From positions 806,001 through 870,000 of the forward strand of contig JADJQF010000033.1 in assembly GCA_016712885.1 (NCBI GenBank): a stretch of DNA of 64,000 nucleotides, given 5' to 3'. A program made the translations under genes and the position numbers. The notes under the pieces were generated by a model. The model was given only the letters and a program-made list of their open reading frames with translations, was not told the DNA's origin and made no database searches. Below are positions 16,213-23,591 of this stretch, piece after piece. Each line of letters opens with the position of its first letter. The first letter of the stretch is position 1. This DNA comes from Candidatus Flexicrinis proximus (GTDB lineage Bacteria > Chloroflexota > Anaerolineae > Aggregatilineales > Phototrophicaceae).

Positions 16213-17234
16213 CGGTCGATCTCCAGCGGGTGGCCGGCCAGATCGGCCAGATCGCGCGCCGTATCGGCTTCCAAGGCAATCCCCTGCGCGTTCTGCCACA
16301 AGTCGCGTTGTCCGGACGCCAGCGCCATGCCGTCCGCCAGATCGAAACAGCGATCGATGCCGCCTTTCTCAATTGCGCCCAGAAGGTGCTCTGCCGCCTG
16401 ATTGGCGTGCTCCCAATCACCTTGCGCGCAGGGCGCAAGCTGCGCTTCCGTGCCGCCTGTCTCCGGATTGCGTCCCACCGACAGGATGCTGGCGATACAG
16501 TTGGACGGATCGTCTTTGTCCGGCTGAAAGATGCCGATCCAGTAGCTCGTGCCGGATTCAGGATCGACGAACGGCGGCGTTTTGCCCATGGGATCGAAGC
16601 CGTCGCTTGAAAGGCCGATCTCGCGCAGCGCGTCCAGCGCCGGATGCGTCGAGGGAACCTCCGGCGCTCCGAACACAAAATCGGCAGGCGGAAGGTCCGG
16701 CAACGCCACGGTATCCAGATCACGCATCTCCTCATACGCGGCATATTCGGCTGGCCGGGCGCTGCGCCATGCAGGTGATTCTATGCCGCGTGCTTTGGCG
16801 GCATCGGCAGCGAAATCGACCAGCTGAAACGGCAGCAGCATCCGAGTGTCGATGTCAGTCTGCAAGTCGTGATAGAACTTCGCAGCGTGATCGACGTCGT
16901 CAAACGTTCCAATCTCGAGATAGCTGCCACCCAGATCGCCGGTGCGGGCGTTGGCGTACAGATCGACCGCGCCAATCGCGTACTCCGGATTTGTGCCATC
17001 TCGCGAAGCGCGCTCGACAGCGATCAGCGCCGCGTCCTGCCAGTGCCAACCGTCATCCGACGCGAAGGACTGCACACCCTCATCGGGTGACATATGCTCG
17101 CCTGCCTGAAACGGCGCGAATGGCTTGAGCGCGGCGGCTTCCGTCAGGCTGGCTTGATCCAGCACGAAAATATCAGCGAAAGCATCATCAGGCAGGTGGA
17201 AGTCGCTGGGTGGACGTTCAACAGGGCTGTTCAT
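16209..17234 (-). CDS. Conserved accessory protein of the conjugation operon, unknown function
   Basis: A 341-residue acidic protein; GGAGG lies about 10 nt before ATG 17234. Acidic residues and short proline-rich linkers suggest several small domains. The segment GGSYLEIGTFDDVDHA and the following helical part resemble the gene at 14688-15986, so the two are probably distant paralogues. The C-terminal part (CFDLADGMALASGQRDLWQ) also matches that gene's MxxAxxxAxxxGxL blocks. No enzymatic motif. It lies between the topoisomerase-like gene and the ribbon-helix-helix gene with overlaps or tiny gaps, so it belongs to the same transcript. Confidence 0.55.
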   Translation of the reverse strand: MNSPVERPPSDFHLPDDAFADIFVLDQASLTEAAALKPFAPFQAGEHMSPDEGVQSFASDDGWHWQDAALIAVERASRDGTNPEYAIGAVDLYANARTGDLGGSYLEIGTFDDVDHAAKFYHDLQTDIDTRMLLPFQLVDFAADAAKARGIESPAWRSARPAEYAAYEEMRDLDTVALPDLPPADFVFGAPEVPSTHPALDALREIGLSSDGFDPMGKTPPFVDPESGTSYWIGIFQPDKDDPSNCIASILSVGRNPETGGTEAQLAPCAQGDWEHANQAAEHLLGAIEKGGIDRCFDLADGMALASGQRDLWQNAQGIALEADTARDLADLAGHPLEIDR

Positions 17235-17237
17235 CGC

Positions 17238-18900
17238 CTAAGCCTCCTCCAGCGCGTGCAGTACGACCGGCTTGCGAGGCGGCGCTTCTTCTTCCTCAGC
17301 CGCGGTCTCCCCGCTGCAGCGCGACCAGAAACCTGCCAGCAGGCCGGCGCGCGTTTGTTCGCCAACTGAGATCGCCTCCACACCAGCGAAGAACTCCACC
17401 GCGTACGCAGGGTCGGTCAGTTCGCCGAATTTTTCCTTGAGGAAGGCCGCAATCCGCAGGCCGGCGTCCGTCAGGGCGAGCGCGCCGTCAGCCGCAGCGA
17501 TCAGACCGTTGGTTTGCAGAAGTGCAGCGCTATCGATTGCCGTTTGGGCGTTGAAACCGCACTGCATCAGCGTTGTGGCGAGCGAAGTAGCGCTGAAGCG
17601 CTCGGCCATCTGGCGCTGATCCAGCACCAGTTCTGCCTGCGCCGAACGGATGGCCAGGCCTTCCATGAGCAGCGGCAGCCAGACAGCGGCTTCGTCCGGC
17701 TTGCGGTTGTTGAAGACGCGCCTCCAGCCGTCGAATACGATCTGCGACGACTGCGCGAGCAGGGTGATCGGATACGGTTTGTTCTGTGCCGGACCGACAC
17801 GGATGCGCGCGGCGGAGATGCGTTCCTGCGCCGGCGCCATATGTGCGGCGACGAAATAGCACCAGATCAGCCGGTACAACGCCGCGCCGTCGCCGAGGGA
17901 TGCTTCCGGCAAGCGGTTGACATCCGCCGGCGCGATCCCATTGGCTGTCGGCGGCGTAGACGCCAGATAAGCTTCGCCATATTCCTGCTTGATGTGTCCC
18001 TGCGCTGCTTCTGTGGCATCCGGCAGCATAATCCCGTCCGGGTGCGTGATCTGGCCGGCTTCGTACAGCGTCAACATCAATGACAGCGTTCGTTCTGCTG
18101 GTATAGCGAGTTCATGCCCGGCGACCTCGATCAGCGTGGTCAGAGTCAGCGGGTTTGGCGCGGGATGCGCGCGGGTCGTGCCGCCCAGCTTCTCCACCCA
18201 GTAACTGGCCATTAGAAGCATCCGTTTGAGCTGCTTGATCTGCAGTTCGGAACTCAGAGCCAGCGGCCGGCCTTTGGCGTTGAGGACTTTCGCGTCGAAC
18301 GAGACATCGTCAAGCAAGAAACGGACGCCGGTCTGCCAGCAGCTACGGGATGCCGATGCTTCGCGGTTTGCAAGGTGGCGCAGCGCGACCATGCTGGCGT
18401 AAGTCAGTCGCGTTTCTATTCCCAACGCCTTGCTTGCGGCTGCGTTCACGGCATAGCCTGCCAGCCGGTCAGCGATGCGGGCGGTCAGCGCAGCATCGAC
18501 GCGGCTCATGTTCAGCGGCAGCGGCGAAGCAAACGCGTCGCGGATCGCATCGCGCGTCAGCGCATCCAGCATCACGCGATAGACCGGCTTCTTTTTCTCT
18601 GTAACATACGATTCCAGCGCCAGCGCATGCCAGGCCATCGCCTCACCTTCATTGCCGGGAGACGTCGCCGCATAGATCGCGTCCGCCTCGCGCAGTGCTT
18701 GTTTCAAACGGACAGCGCTGCCGCCTTTGCCCTGGCGCGATATTGAACGTCGGCCGGAAGTCGTGATCAGGCTCGACGCCCAAAGCATTCGGCGGCAGAT
18801 CGCGCACGAAGCCGTAGCACGGTTCGACGCGCCAGCCTTCTCCCAGGCTGGCAGCCAGTGCTTTCGCCTGCGCATGTGTTTCGACGATGACGAGTTTCAT
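17238..18900 (-). CDS. Topoisomerase I (type IA) homologue lacking catalytic residues, one frameshift
   Basis: Starts at ATG 18900 (MKLVIVETHAQAKALAASLG), a clear TopA Toprim start with the first Glu kept. A one-base slip at 18730-18732 (GGG on the minus strand) separates the first 57 codons; dropping one G yields FNIAPGKGGSAVRL and a 1662-nt gene (553 aa). The family's DxDxE motif (ATDPDREGEA) reads ATSPGNEGEAMAWH here, losing both Asp. The active-site Tyr motif ITYMRTDS is ITHPDGIM (about residue 283) in an otherwise well aligned context (LTLYEAGQ before, YGEAYLAS after). The EAHEAIRP region is also lost (ANGIAPAD). The fold is kept but DNA cleavage is not expected. It may be a structural DNA-binding part of the transfer apparatus, replacing the active topoisomerases found in other conjugative elements. 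Confidence 0.75.
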
Positions 18901-18903
18901 CGG

Positions 18904-19110
18904 TTAGTCTCCTCTTGTATCCAGCGCCGGATGGCGGCGCTGCTGTTCAGAAGGCGCGCCAGTTGGCGCATTCGCAGCCGGATGCTGTGCCTTGAGATGC
19001 GTGTCCAGTTCGCGCTCTCGCAGCGCCAGCCAGACCGGCCATTCGCGAAAGGCGTGATAGGCTTCTTGCTCCAATGCCTGAAACGGGCTTTCAGCCGTCT
19101 TCTTTGGCAT
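18904..19110 (-). CDS. Small hydrophilic protein between virB4 and topoisomerase-like gene
   Basis: A 68-residue protein; GAGGAG lies 6 nt before ATG 19110. It is mostly helical in its first half (SPFQALEQEAYHAFREWPVW, LALRERELDTHL) and Pro/Gln/His-rich in the tail. It stops 3 nt before the topoisomerase-like start and begins 10 nt after the virB4 stop, so it sits within the operon. No family recognised. Confidence 0.55.
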   Translation of the reverse strand: MPKKTAESPFQALEQEAYHAFREWPVWLALRERELDTHLKAQHPAANAPTGAPSEQQRRHPALDTRGD

Positions 19111-19120
19111 GGCGCTCCTC

Positions 19121-19387
19121 TCATGTGGTCTGGAATCGGGCGATTTCCCCGGCGGACGGACGGTTGTACAGGTACCAGAGCCCTTCGTCCTGAATGTCGA
19201 GGACATAGTGGAAGCGCGGCAGGGCGGCGATGATGTCGCGGTGCTGCTGGTTGAGATGCTGGAAGGCGGCGTCTTCTGTGAAGACGTTCATCCCCTGCCG
19301 CTGGCTGAACACGACCCGGATCGGGCTGTTCTCGAACACCAGCCGCGCCTTGCCCTCCAGAAACACGCTCATCTGCTGGTTCAGACT
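19121..19387 (-). pseudogene. virB4: C-terminal end of virB4, cut off by the inserted element
   Basis: The frame runs from the element junction (AGT at 19387-19385) through SLNQQMSVFLEG, ENSPIRVVFSQRQG and FHYVLDIQDEGLWYLYNRP to the stop at 19121. This is the end of a VirB4/TraE-type ATPase. It has no start signal of its own and continues the N-terminal part at 58772-60663. Joining the two at the shared AGT gives KKLICVDQWSLNQQMSVF without a frame break, and a total of about 707 residues after correcting two one-base slips upstream. In the integrated state this segment should not be translated as functional protein. Confidence 0.85.
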
Positions 19388-19400
19388 CGATTGAACAAAG
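19375..19400. other. Left attachment junction (att core ACT at 19385-19387)
   Basis: Left of the core is virB4 coding sequence (minus strand), right of it element DNA. The triplet ACT (AGT on the minus strand) is shared with the right junction at 58802-58804. The reconstructed empty site on the minus strand reads GGATCAGTGGAGTCTGAACC. A very short identity core is typical of serine recombinases. Confidence 0.8.
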
Positions 19401-19512
19401 TGTTGTGGCAGCCTTCACACTAGGGGAAATTGCCAAGGCGTTTGAAGGCCATTTCTTCCCTCAGATTGTTCGTCCTGAAGCCGACCCCGATCCCGGGCAG
19501 TCGGCTTCTTAG
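19388..19512 (+). other. Displaced 3' end of the serine recombinase gene
   Basis: In the circular form, base 58804 would be followed by 19388. Read on from the recombinase codon at 58804, this segment stays open for 41 codons (S-IEQSVVAAFTLGEIAKAF ... GQSAS) and stops with TAG at 19510-19512. It is followed within a few bases by the ribosome-binding site of the next gene. In the integrated state the recombinase instead reads into virB4 DNA and ends after six different residues. The segment lacks its own start. The reading-frame continuity is directly visible; the biological role is inference. Confidence 0.65.
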
Positions 19513-19529
19513 CGTTCAGGAGAAACCTT

Positions 19530-20018
19530 ATGTACCAGCAAGCACTGTCAATCTACGTAGTGAAGGCAGTTCTCGACGAGGACGTGGAGAGGCCACAGTG
19601 GCATGTCAAGCGCTGGACGCAGCCTCCTGTATTACTTCCGCGTGATTTGATTTCACAGGTCATCAGCACGACGGCGGGAGATGTGGAGGTCTATATGCCT
19701 TATGAGGCCACCCGTGACCGCAATGTCTGGATGTGGGCTTACGCGGAAATCAAGCGGCTGCACCCGAAGCCGACCGATCTCGAAACGCTGGATACGCTCT
19801 CGCTAGCCGAACAGTTCCGCCTGGGGCTCGATATGGCATTGGAGTATGTCGAGATTGCCGAGGACGGGCGCGGACACAACGACCGTTCGCACTACCTTGC
19901 CCGCTGTCTGCGCCAGATCGGCCGCATCACCAGTAATCCGGTTTGTTCTACAGCCAGCCTCAATTCCGGGGCTCCGGCTTCATTCGATTCCAAAGGAGAG
20001 CAAGATGAACAAGCGTAA
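19530..20018 (+). CDS. Unrecognised protein upstream of the partition genes
   Basis: A 162-residue protein; AGGAG is 9 nt before ATG 19530. The N-terminal half is beta-rich (ALSIYVVKAVLDEDVE, WHVKRWTQPPVLLP, GDVEVYMPYE) and the middle is helical (LSLAEQFRLGLDMALEYVEI). No motif recognised. It overlaps the ParM-like gene by 14 nt in another phase, so the two are co-transcribed. It is the first complete gene inside the left end of the element. A role in partition or in excision control would fit the position, but nothing in the sequence shows it. Confidence 0.55.
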   Translation: MYQQALSIYVVKAVLDEDVERPQWHVKRWTQPPVLLPRDLISQVISTTAGDVEVYMPYEATRDRNVWMWAYAEIKRLHPKPTDLETLDTLSLAEQFRLGLDMALEYVEIAEDGRGHNDRSHYLARCLRQIGRITSNPVCSTASLNSGAPASFDSKGEQDEQA

Positions 20019-21081
20019 GACAGGCAGCAGTAACGGTAACGGGGCTTCAGTCCTGCTGGAGCGCAGCGGTCCACTCACCATCGGGCTGGATATCGGCTAT
20101 GGCGTGGTCAAAGCCGTCACCAGCGATGCGGTCATCACTTTCCCGTCGGTCGCGGGTCACGCCCGCGAGATCAAGTTCCGCCAGGAAGACCTGACCGCCA
20201 GATATCCCGGCGAACAGATCATTGACGAGGACGGATCGTGGTTCACCGGCGATCTGGCGCTGGCGCAGATTCCGCCTGGCGAAATACTTCGGCTGCGCGG
20301 CCGTACATCCAACGAAGCCAGCATGGGCAATACCTTCCGGCTGCGACTGGCCAAGGTCGCCCTCGGCAAGCTGTTCCCCGGAACCCGTAATCGCGATGTC
20401 GTTCATCTGCGGATCGCGACCGGCCTGCCCTGCGACCACATGCGGGATGCCGCGGCATTAAAAGCCACCCTGCTCGGCCAGCACCTGATCCAGACCGACA
20501 CGGCCGATTTCATCGCCAACGTAGTCGAGGTCATGGTCATGCCCCAGCCTTACGGCACCATTTACTCGCGCACCCTCAGTTCCGGCGGCGACATCAATCC
20601 AGCCCACACCGCGATGCGGACCGGCGTGTGCGACGTCGGGACGTATACGGTTGATGTGGCGCTGGATGCCGACGGCGAATACATCGACGCTGAGAGCGGC
20701 AGCGCGGAAAGCGGCGTATACACCGCCCAGGAGCGAATCGCGGCGGCGCTGGAACGGGATTGCCGCCAGAAGATGCCGTTCAAACTGGTCGAGGAAACAC
20801 TGCGGACCGGCGTACTACGCGCCAGCGGCGAGCGGATCGACTACCGGCAGGAGGTCGAAGACGCGCTCGCCCCGCTGCGCAGCGCGACCCTCAACCTGCT
20901 CAACGAAAAGTGGAAAGCCGGCGCGGCGGTCGACGTGATCTACCTGTCGGGCGGCGGCGCGGAACTGGTGTTCCGCGAAGTGATGTCGGCCTATCCGCAG
21001 ACACAGCTGGTGAAACAGGCGCAGCTGGCCAACGCGCAGGGCTATCTGAACTACGCACGGTTCGTGGAGAAGCAGTCATGA
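20005..21081 (+). CDS. parM: ParM/StbA-like actin-family partition ATPase
   Basis: A 358-residue protein; AAAGGAGAG precedes ATG 20005. Nucleotide-binding motifs of the actin fold are visible: phosphate 1 IGLDIGYGVVKAV (about residues 27-39), phosphate 2 GVCDVGTYTVDVAL (about residue 210) and the adenosine motif VIYLSGGGAEL near residue 315. Length fits the plasmid actin-like group (PF17989 type). These proteins polymerise to push plasmid copies apart. The next gene overlaps by 4 nt and resembles the DNA-binding adaptor. A dedicated segregation system suggests the element spends time as an autonomous replicon. Confidence 0.8.
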   Translation: MNKRKTGSSNGNGASVLLERSGPLTIGLDIGYGVVKAVTSDAVITFPSVAGHAREIKFRQEDLTARYPGEQIIDEDGSWFTGDLALAQIPPGEILRLRGRTSNEASMGNTFRLRLAKVALGKLFPGTRNRDVVHLRIATGLPCDHMRDAAALKATLLGQHLIQTDTADFIANVVEVMVMPQPYGTIYSRTLSSGGDINPAHTAMRTGVCDVGTYTVDVALDADGEYIDAESGSAESGVYTAQERIAAALERDCRQKMPFKLVEETLRTGVLRASGERIDYRQEVEDALAPLRSATLNLLNEKWKAGAAVDVIYLSGGGAELVFREVMSAYPQTQLVKQAQLANAQGYLNYARFVEKQS

Positions 21082-21557
21082 ACGGGTTTTACGCAGGAAA
21101 CGAACGGTCAGACCGCCATCAAACCGCCGTAAACAACGCGCGCCGCAAAAACCGCAAGCCGCCCAAGCGCGAACACCGCCTGATCGCGTTCAAAGCCTTC
21201 CTCGACACCGACCGCGAGATCGTGAATTGGTGGGAAGGGATGGAAGACGGCGCGCGCAGCGACGTGATCCGCGCCCTGCTGCACAGCTATATCGAGGGAC
21301 TGCCGATGTACGAGGCGGCGCAAAGAAAGCTGATCCCGGTGGATAGCAATACCGTGCGCGAAGTACATGACAACACGCGCTGGATCCGGGACGCCCTGAG
21401 CGAAATGCCGGCCTATCTCGAACGGCTGCTGGGGCGTTTGGAAGCGACGCGATCGCCAGAAGCGGTGAGCCATCCGGAGCCTGCGGTCCATGAAGGTGGA
21501 CTCACGCCCGAAGCACAGGCTCGCCGCATGGCCAAAATGGAGAAAGCAAATTGGTGA
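21078..21557 (+). CDS. ParR-like adaptor of the partition system
   Basis: A 159-residue protein; its ATG overlaps the stop of the parM-like gene (ATGA). A basic N-terminus (ARRKNRKPPKREHR) is followed by LIAFKAFLDTDREIVNWW and GARSDVIRALLHSYIEGL, consistent with a ribbon-helix-helix domain like that of ParR. The C-terminal half is charged and helical (REVHDNTRWIRDALSEM), suited to contacting the filament. Assignment rests on gene order and fold pattern, not on a conserved signature. A centromere (parC) was not identified, but the hairpin-rich region just downstream could include it. Confidence 0.55.
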   Translation: MNGFYAGNERSDRHQTAVNNARRKNRKPPKREHRLIAFKAFLDTDREIVNWWEGMEDGARSDVIRALLHSYIEGLPMYEAAQRKLIPVDSNTVREVHDNTRWIRDALSEMPAYLERLLGRLEATRSPEAVSHPEPAVHEGGLTPEAQARRMAKMEKANW

Positions 21558-21595
21558 AATGACGGCGCTGTATTACATCACAGATCGCGTCCATC

Positions 21596-21785
21596 GCGAA
21601 GCGGCGCTGCGTCGGGGCGCAGCGCCTTCTCGGACCCCGCAGGGCGGGCGTGAGCTGCAGAAGTATCTGCGCGGGGTCCGAAGCGAGCTAAATCTTAGCT
21701 CGCTCCTCAGACGCCGGAGGGGCTGGTGCAGGCCGCATCGCGGTCTGCACAGGTGCGGCGGTGCAAGGCACCCGCCGCACCTGTC
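21596..21785. other. Hairpin-rich region, candidate oriT 2
   Basis: Four perfect or near-perfect hairpins lie in 190 nt: GGCGCTGCG/CGCAGCGCC (21603-21626), a wide pair CGGACCCCGC/GCGGGGTCCG (about 21630-21680), AGCGAGCTAA/TTAGCTCGCT (21682-21704) and ACAGGTGCGGCGG/CCGCCGCACCTGT (about 21750-21783). Between the last two is CCTCAGACGCCGGAGGGGCTG (21705-21725), almost identical to 9257-9278 in the outer element. No coding potential. It lies just before the HU-like, ribbon-helix-helix and relaxase genes, so a transfer origin is likely. Confidence 0.55.
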
Positions 21786-21869
21786 GTCGCCACCAGTGGC
21801 TCCGACATGGCGCACATCGTCCCGATCTGCGCCAAAACGCTGCACCGCCTATCCGCAGGGGAGAAAAGC

Positions 21870-22193
21870 ATGAAACACAGACAATTTGTGCAATCCATCG
21901 CGCGGCGTCTGCCGCATGTCGAGCGGCACCATGTCGCCGAAGTGCTGGAGGTGGCGGCCGAACTCTGGGCCGAGGCCCTGCAGCAACCGGGCGCGATGGT
22001 CACGATGATGAACCTCGGCAAGCTGCAGGTCGAAGCGCAGCAGGTCAAAGTGTCGGGCGCGATCCGTGTCCGGCTGCAGGCACATTATGGGGGGATCGCT
22101 CCTGAAACCGTCGGCAGGCTGTACTACCGGTTCCGTCCAGCGGGCTGGCTGAAAGCGTTAGTGGAGGCGAGCTATGACACGCAAGAAAACTGA
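21870..22193 (+). CDS. HU/IHF-like DNA-binding protein (inner element)
   Basis: A 107-residue protein with GGGGAGAA before ATG 21870. KHRQFVQSIARRLPHVERHH, VAEVLEVAAELWAEALQ and GAMVTMMNLGKLQVEAQQ match the first helices and strand of an HU fold; the conserved GFG is NLGKL here. The C-terminal part is longer than in HU. It overlaps the next (ribbon-helix-helix) gene by 20 nt. It is analogous in setting to the HU-like gene at 12593 in the outer element. It probably bends DNA at oriT or the origin. Confidence 0.65.
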   Translation: MKHRQFVQSIARRLPHVERHHVAEVLEVAAELWAEALQQPGAMVTMMNLGKLQVEAQQVKVSGAIRVRLQAHYGGIAPETVGRLYYRFRPAGWLKALVEASYDTQEN

Positions 22194-22482
22194 TCAGTAC
22201 ACACAGCGCCAGACCGTCAGCCTGACGCCGGACCAGATGCGGCGGCTGAAGGAACTGAGATCGGTGCGTGCGCGCAAGGATGGCAGCCTGATCTACATCA
22301 CCGACCTGATCCGCGATGCCGTCAATTACTACCTCGCCGCGCAGGAAGATCTGCCCGGATCGCGGCGCGCGATCGCCAAAGGCGTCGAGACGAAGGTGGA
22401 TCTGCTCGCGGAAGATTTGCGGGGGCTGCGGGCGCGGCTGGACAGCTTCATCGAGAGCGTGATGCGGCGGAGAAGTCCATAA
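22174..22482 (+). CDS. Ribbon-helix-helix mobilisation accessory protein (inner element)
   Basis: A 102-residue protein; GGAGG lies 7 nt before ATG 22174, inside the end of the HU-like gene. RQTVSLTPDQMRRLKELRSV and YITDLIRDAVNYYLAAQEDL form the ribbon-helix-helix domain; a helical tail follows. It stops 3 nt before the relaxase start. It is equivalent to the protein at 9545-9919, sharing the (E/A)DL(P/V)GSRR segment after the DNA-binding domain. It should bind oriT as a relaxosome component. Confidence 0.7.
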   Translation: MTRKKTDQYTQRQTVSLTPDQMRRLKELRSVRARKDGSLIYITDLIRDAVNYYLAAQEDLPGSRRAIAKGVETKVDLLAEDLRGLRARLDSFIESVMRRRSP

Positions 22483-22485
22483 ACG

Positions 22486-23508
22486 ATGAACCGTAAGCAG
22501 ATGTGCGTCGCCAACCTGCGCTACAAACGGCCCGGCGCCAGCGAAGCCAGGCAGGCCAGGAACCTGCTTGGCTACCTGACGTACCGCGAAAGCCGTGACG
22601 AAGGCGTCAAACTCGTCGCCGGTGTGGACCGCTGGGCGGATCACGGCATGGGCGGATCGGTCGGCGAGATCGTGCGGCGCTGCGGCGACCTGTGCAGCGA
22701 GCACGTCCTGATGTTCTCGCTGGTGATTAACCCGAACCCGCAGCTGATGGCGATGGTCGCCCCCGGCCAGCGCGAGCAGTTTTTGCGCGAACTGACCAGG
22801 ACGACGGTGGATGGCTTCTTCGAGGCGCGCGGGATCGACAGCGGTGCAGAGTTCAGCTACGTGATCCATCACCGGAGCAGCGAGGATCCGCAGGCACCGG
22901 GGATGCACAACCCGCATAGCCATGTCGTGCTGCCCGGCACGATCTGGAGCGAGGAAGCTGGCGAGCGGGTGCCGCTGTACTTCTCGCAGAACAGGAAGGT
23001 CGACCACATCGGGATGCTGCACGCAGTCACCGAGCAGAACATGACGGAAATGATGGGTCGCTACGTCGGGCCGGACTGGGAGCAGCGCATCGACCGCCTG
23101 GAAGCGGTTCGAGACGCACAAAAGCAGATCGTGAGGGAGAAGCCGCATGGCGTGATGGGAGACGACGATTTCACGCCGTGCTTCTGGTGCGGCGCGCGGC
23201 AGACCGACGAGCAGACCAGCGCCGCCGGTTATTACGTCCTCTCAGACAGTAACGATCTCGAATTCCGCCCCTTCGTGCGCGGATTGAGCCACGAAGAGGC
23301 CGAACTTCTGGCCCGCCTGATGGCGCTCGAAGCGGGTAGCGGCTTTGAATACCTCAAGCGGATCGGTACGGGCATCGAGCAGATGACACGCAAGGAACGC
23401 CGTGCACTCTTCGAAGAACTGCGCGAAGTGACTACCCAGCGGGTGTACCAGCAGCCCCCAGTTGAGCGACGAGATGAGCGTGAAATCGAGTGGGATATCG
23501 GATTGTAG
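22486..23508 (+). CDS. Relaxase-like protein (inner element)
   Basis: A 340-residue protein. The metal-binding histidine motif is MHNPHSHVVLPGT (His 141, 144, 146). The N-terminal part NLLGYLTYRESRDEG (Tyr 30 and Tyr 33) and DRWADHGMGG match the outer relaxase (YLQYRDK, WQDRGLGG). Residues about 215-245 contain CFWCGARQ and a region absent from the outer protein, so this version is about 130 residues longer. It is expected to nick the candidate oriT at 21596-21785. The element has no coupling protein, so the relaxase must dock on another element's machinery. Confidence 0.75.
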   Translation: MNRKQMCVANLRYKRPGASEARQARNLLGYLTYRESRDEGVKLVAGVDRWADHGMGGSVGEIVRRCGDLCSEHVLMFSLVINPNPQLMAMVAPGQREQFLRELTRTTVDGFFEARGIDSGAEFSYVIHHRSSEDPQAPGMHNPHSHVVLPGTIWSEEAGERVPLYFSQNRKVDHIGMLHAVTEQNMTEMMGRYVGPDWEQRIDRLEAVRDAQKQIVREKPHGVMGDDDFTPCFWCGARQTDEQTSAAGYYVLSDSNDLEFRPFVRGLSHEEAELLARLMALEAGSGFEYLKRIGTGIEQMTRKERRALFEELREVTTQRVYQQPPVERRDEREIEWDIGL

Positions 23509-23515
23509 GCAAAGA

Positions 23516-23577
23516 AAAACACACAGGAGGATGAGCGGGCTGGTCGCCAAACCCTACGCTCAAGACCTGTGTGTTTT
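23516..23577. promoter_or_regulatory. 12-bp perfect inverted repeat between relaxase and primase genes
   Basis: AAAACACACAGG (23516-23527) and CCTGTGTGTTTT (23566-23577) are exact inverted copies 38 nt apart. It could act as a terminator for the relaxase gene (stem followed by CC rather than T) or as an operator. The arms resemble in composition the ssb-associated repeat ACCTGTTTGTGT, but in the opposite arrangement. Confidence 0.45.
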
Positions 23578-23591
23578 CCAAAGGATTACAC

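Noticed and set aside
19375..19400. Tyrosine-recombinase or transposon insertion in virB4
   Set aside because: The shared core is only three bases, with no inverted terminal repeats or target duplication. The adjacent gene is a large serine recombinase, which fits such a short core.
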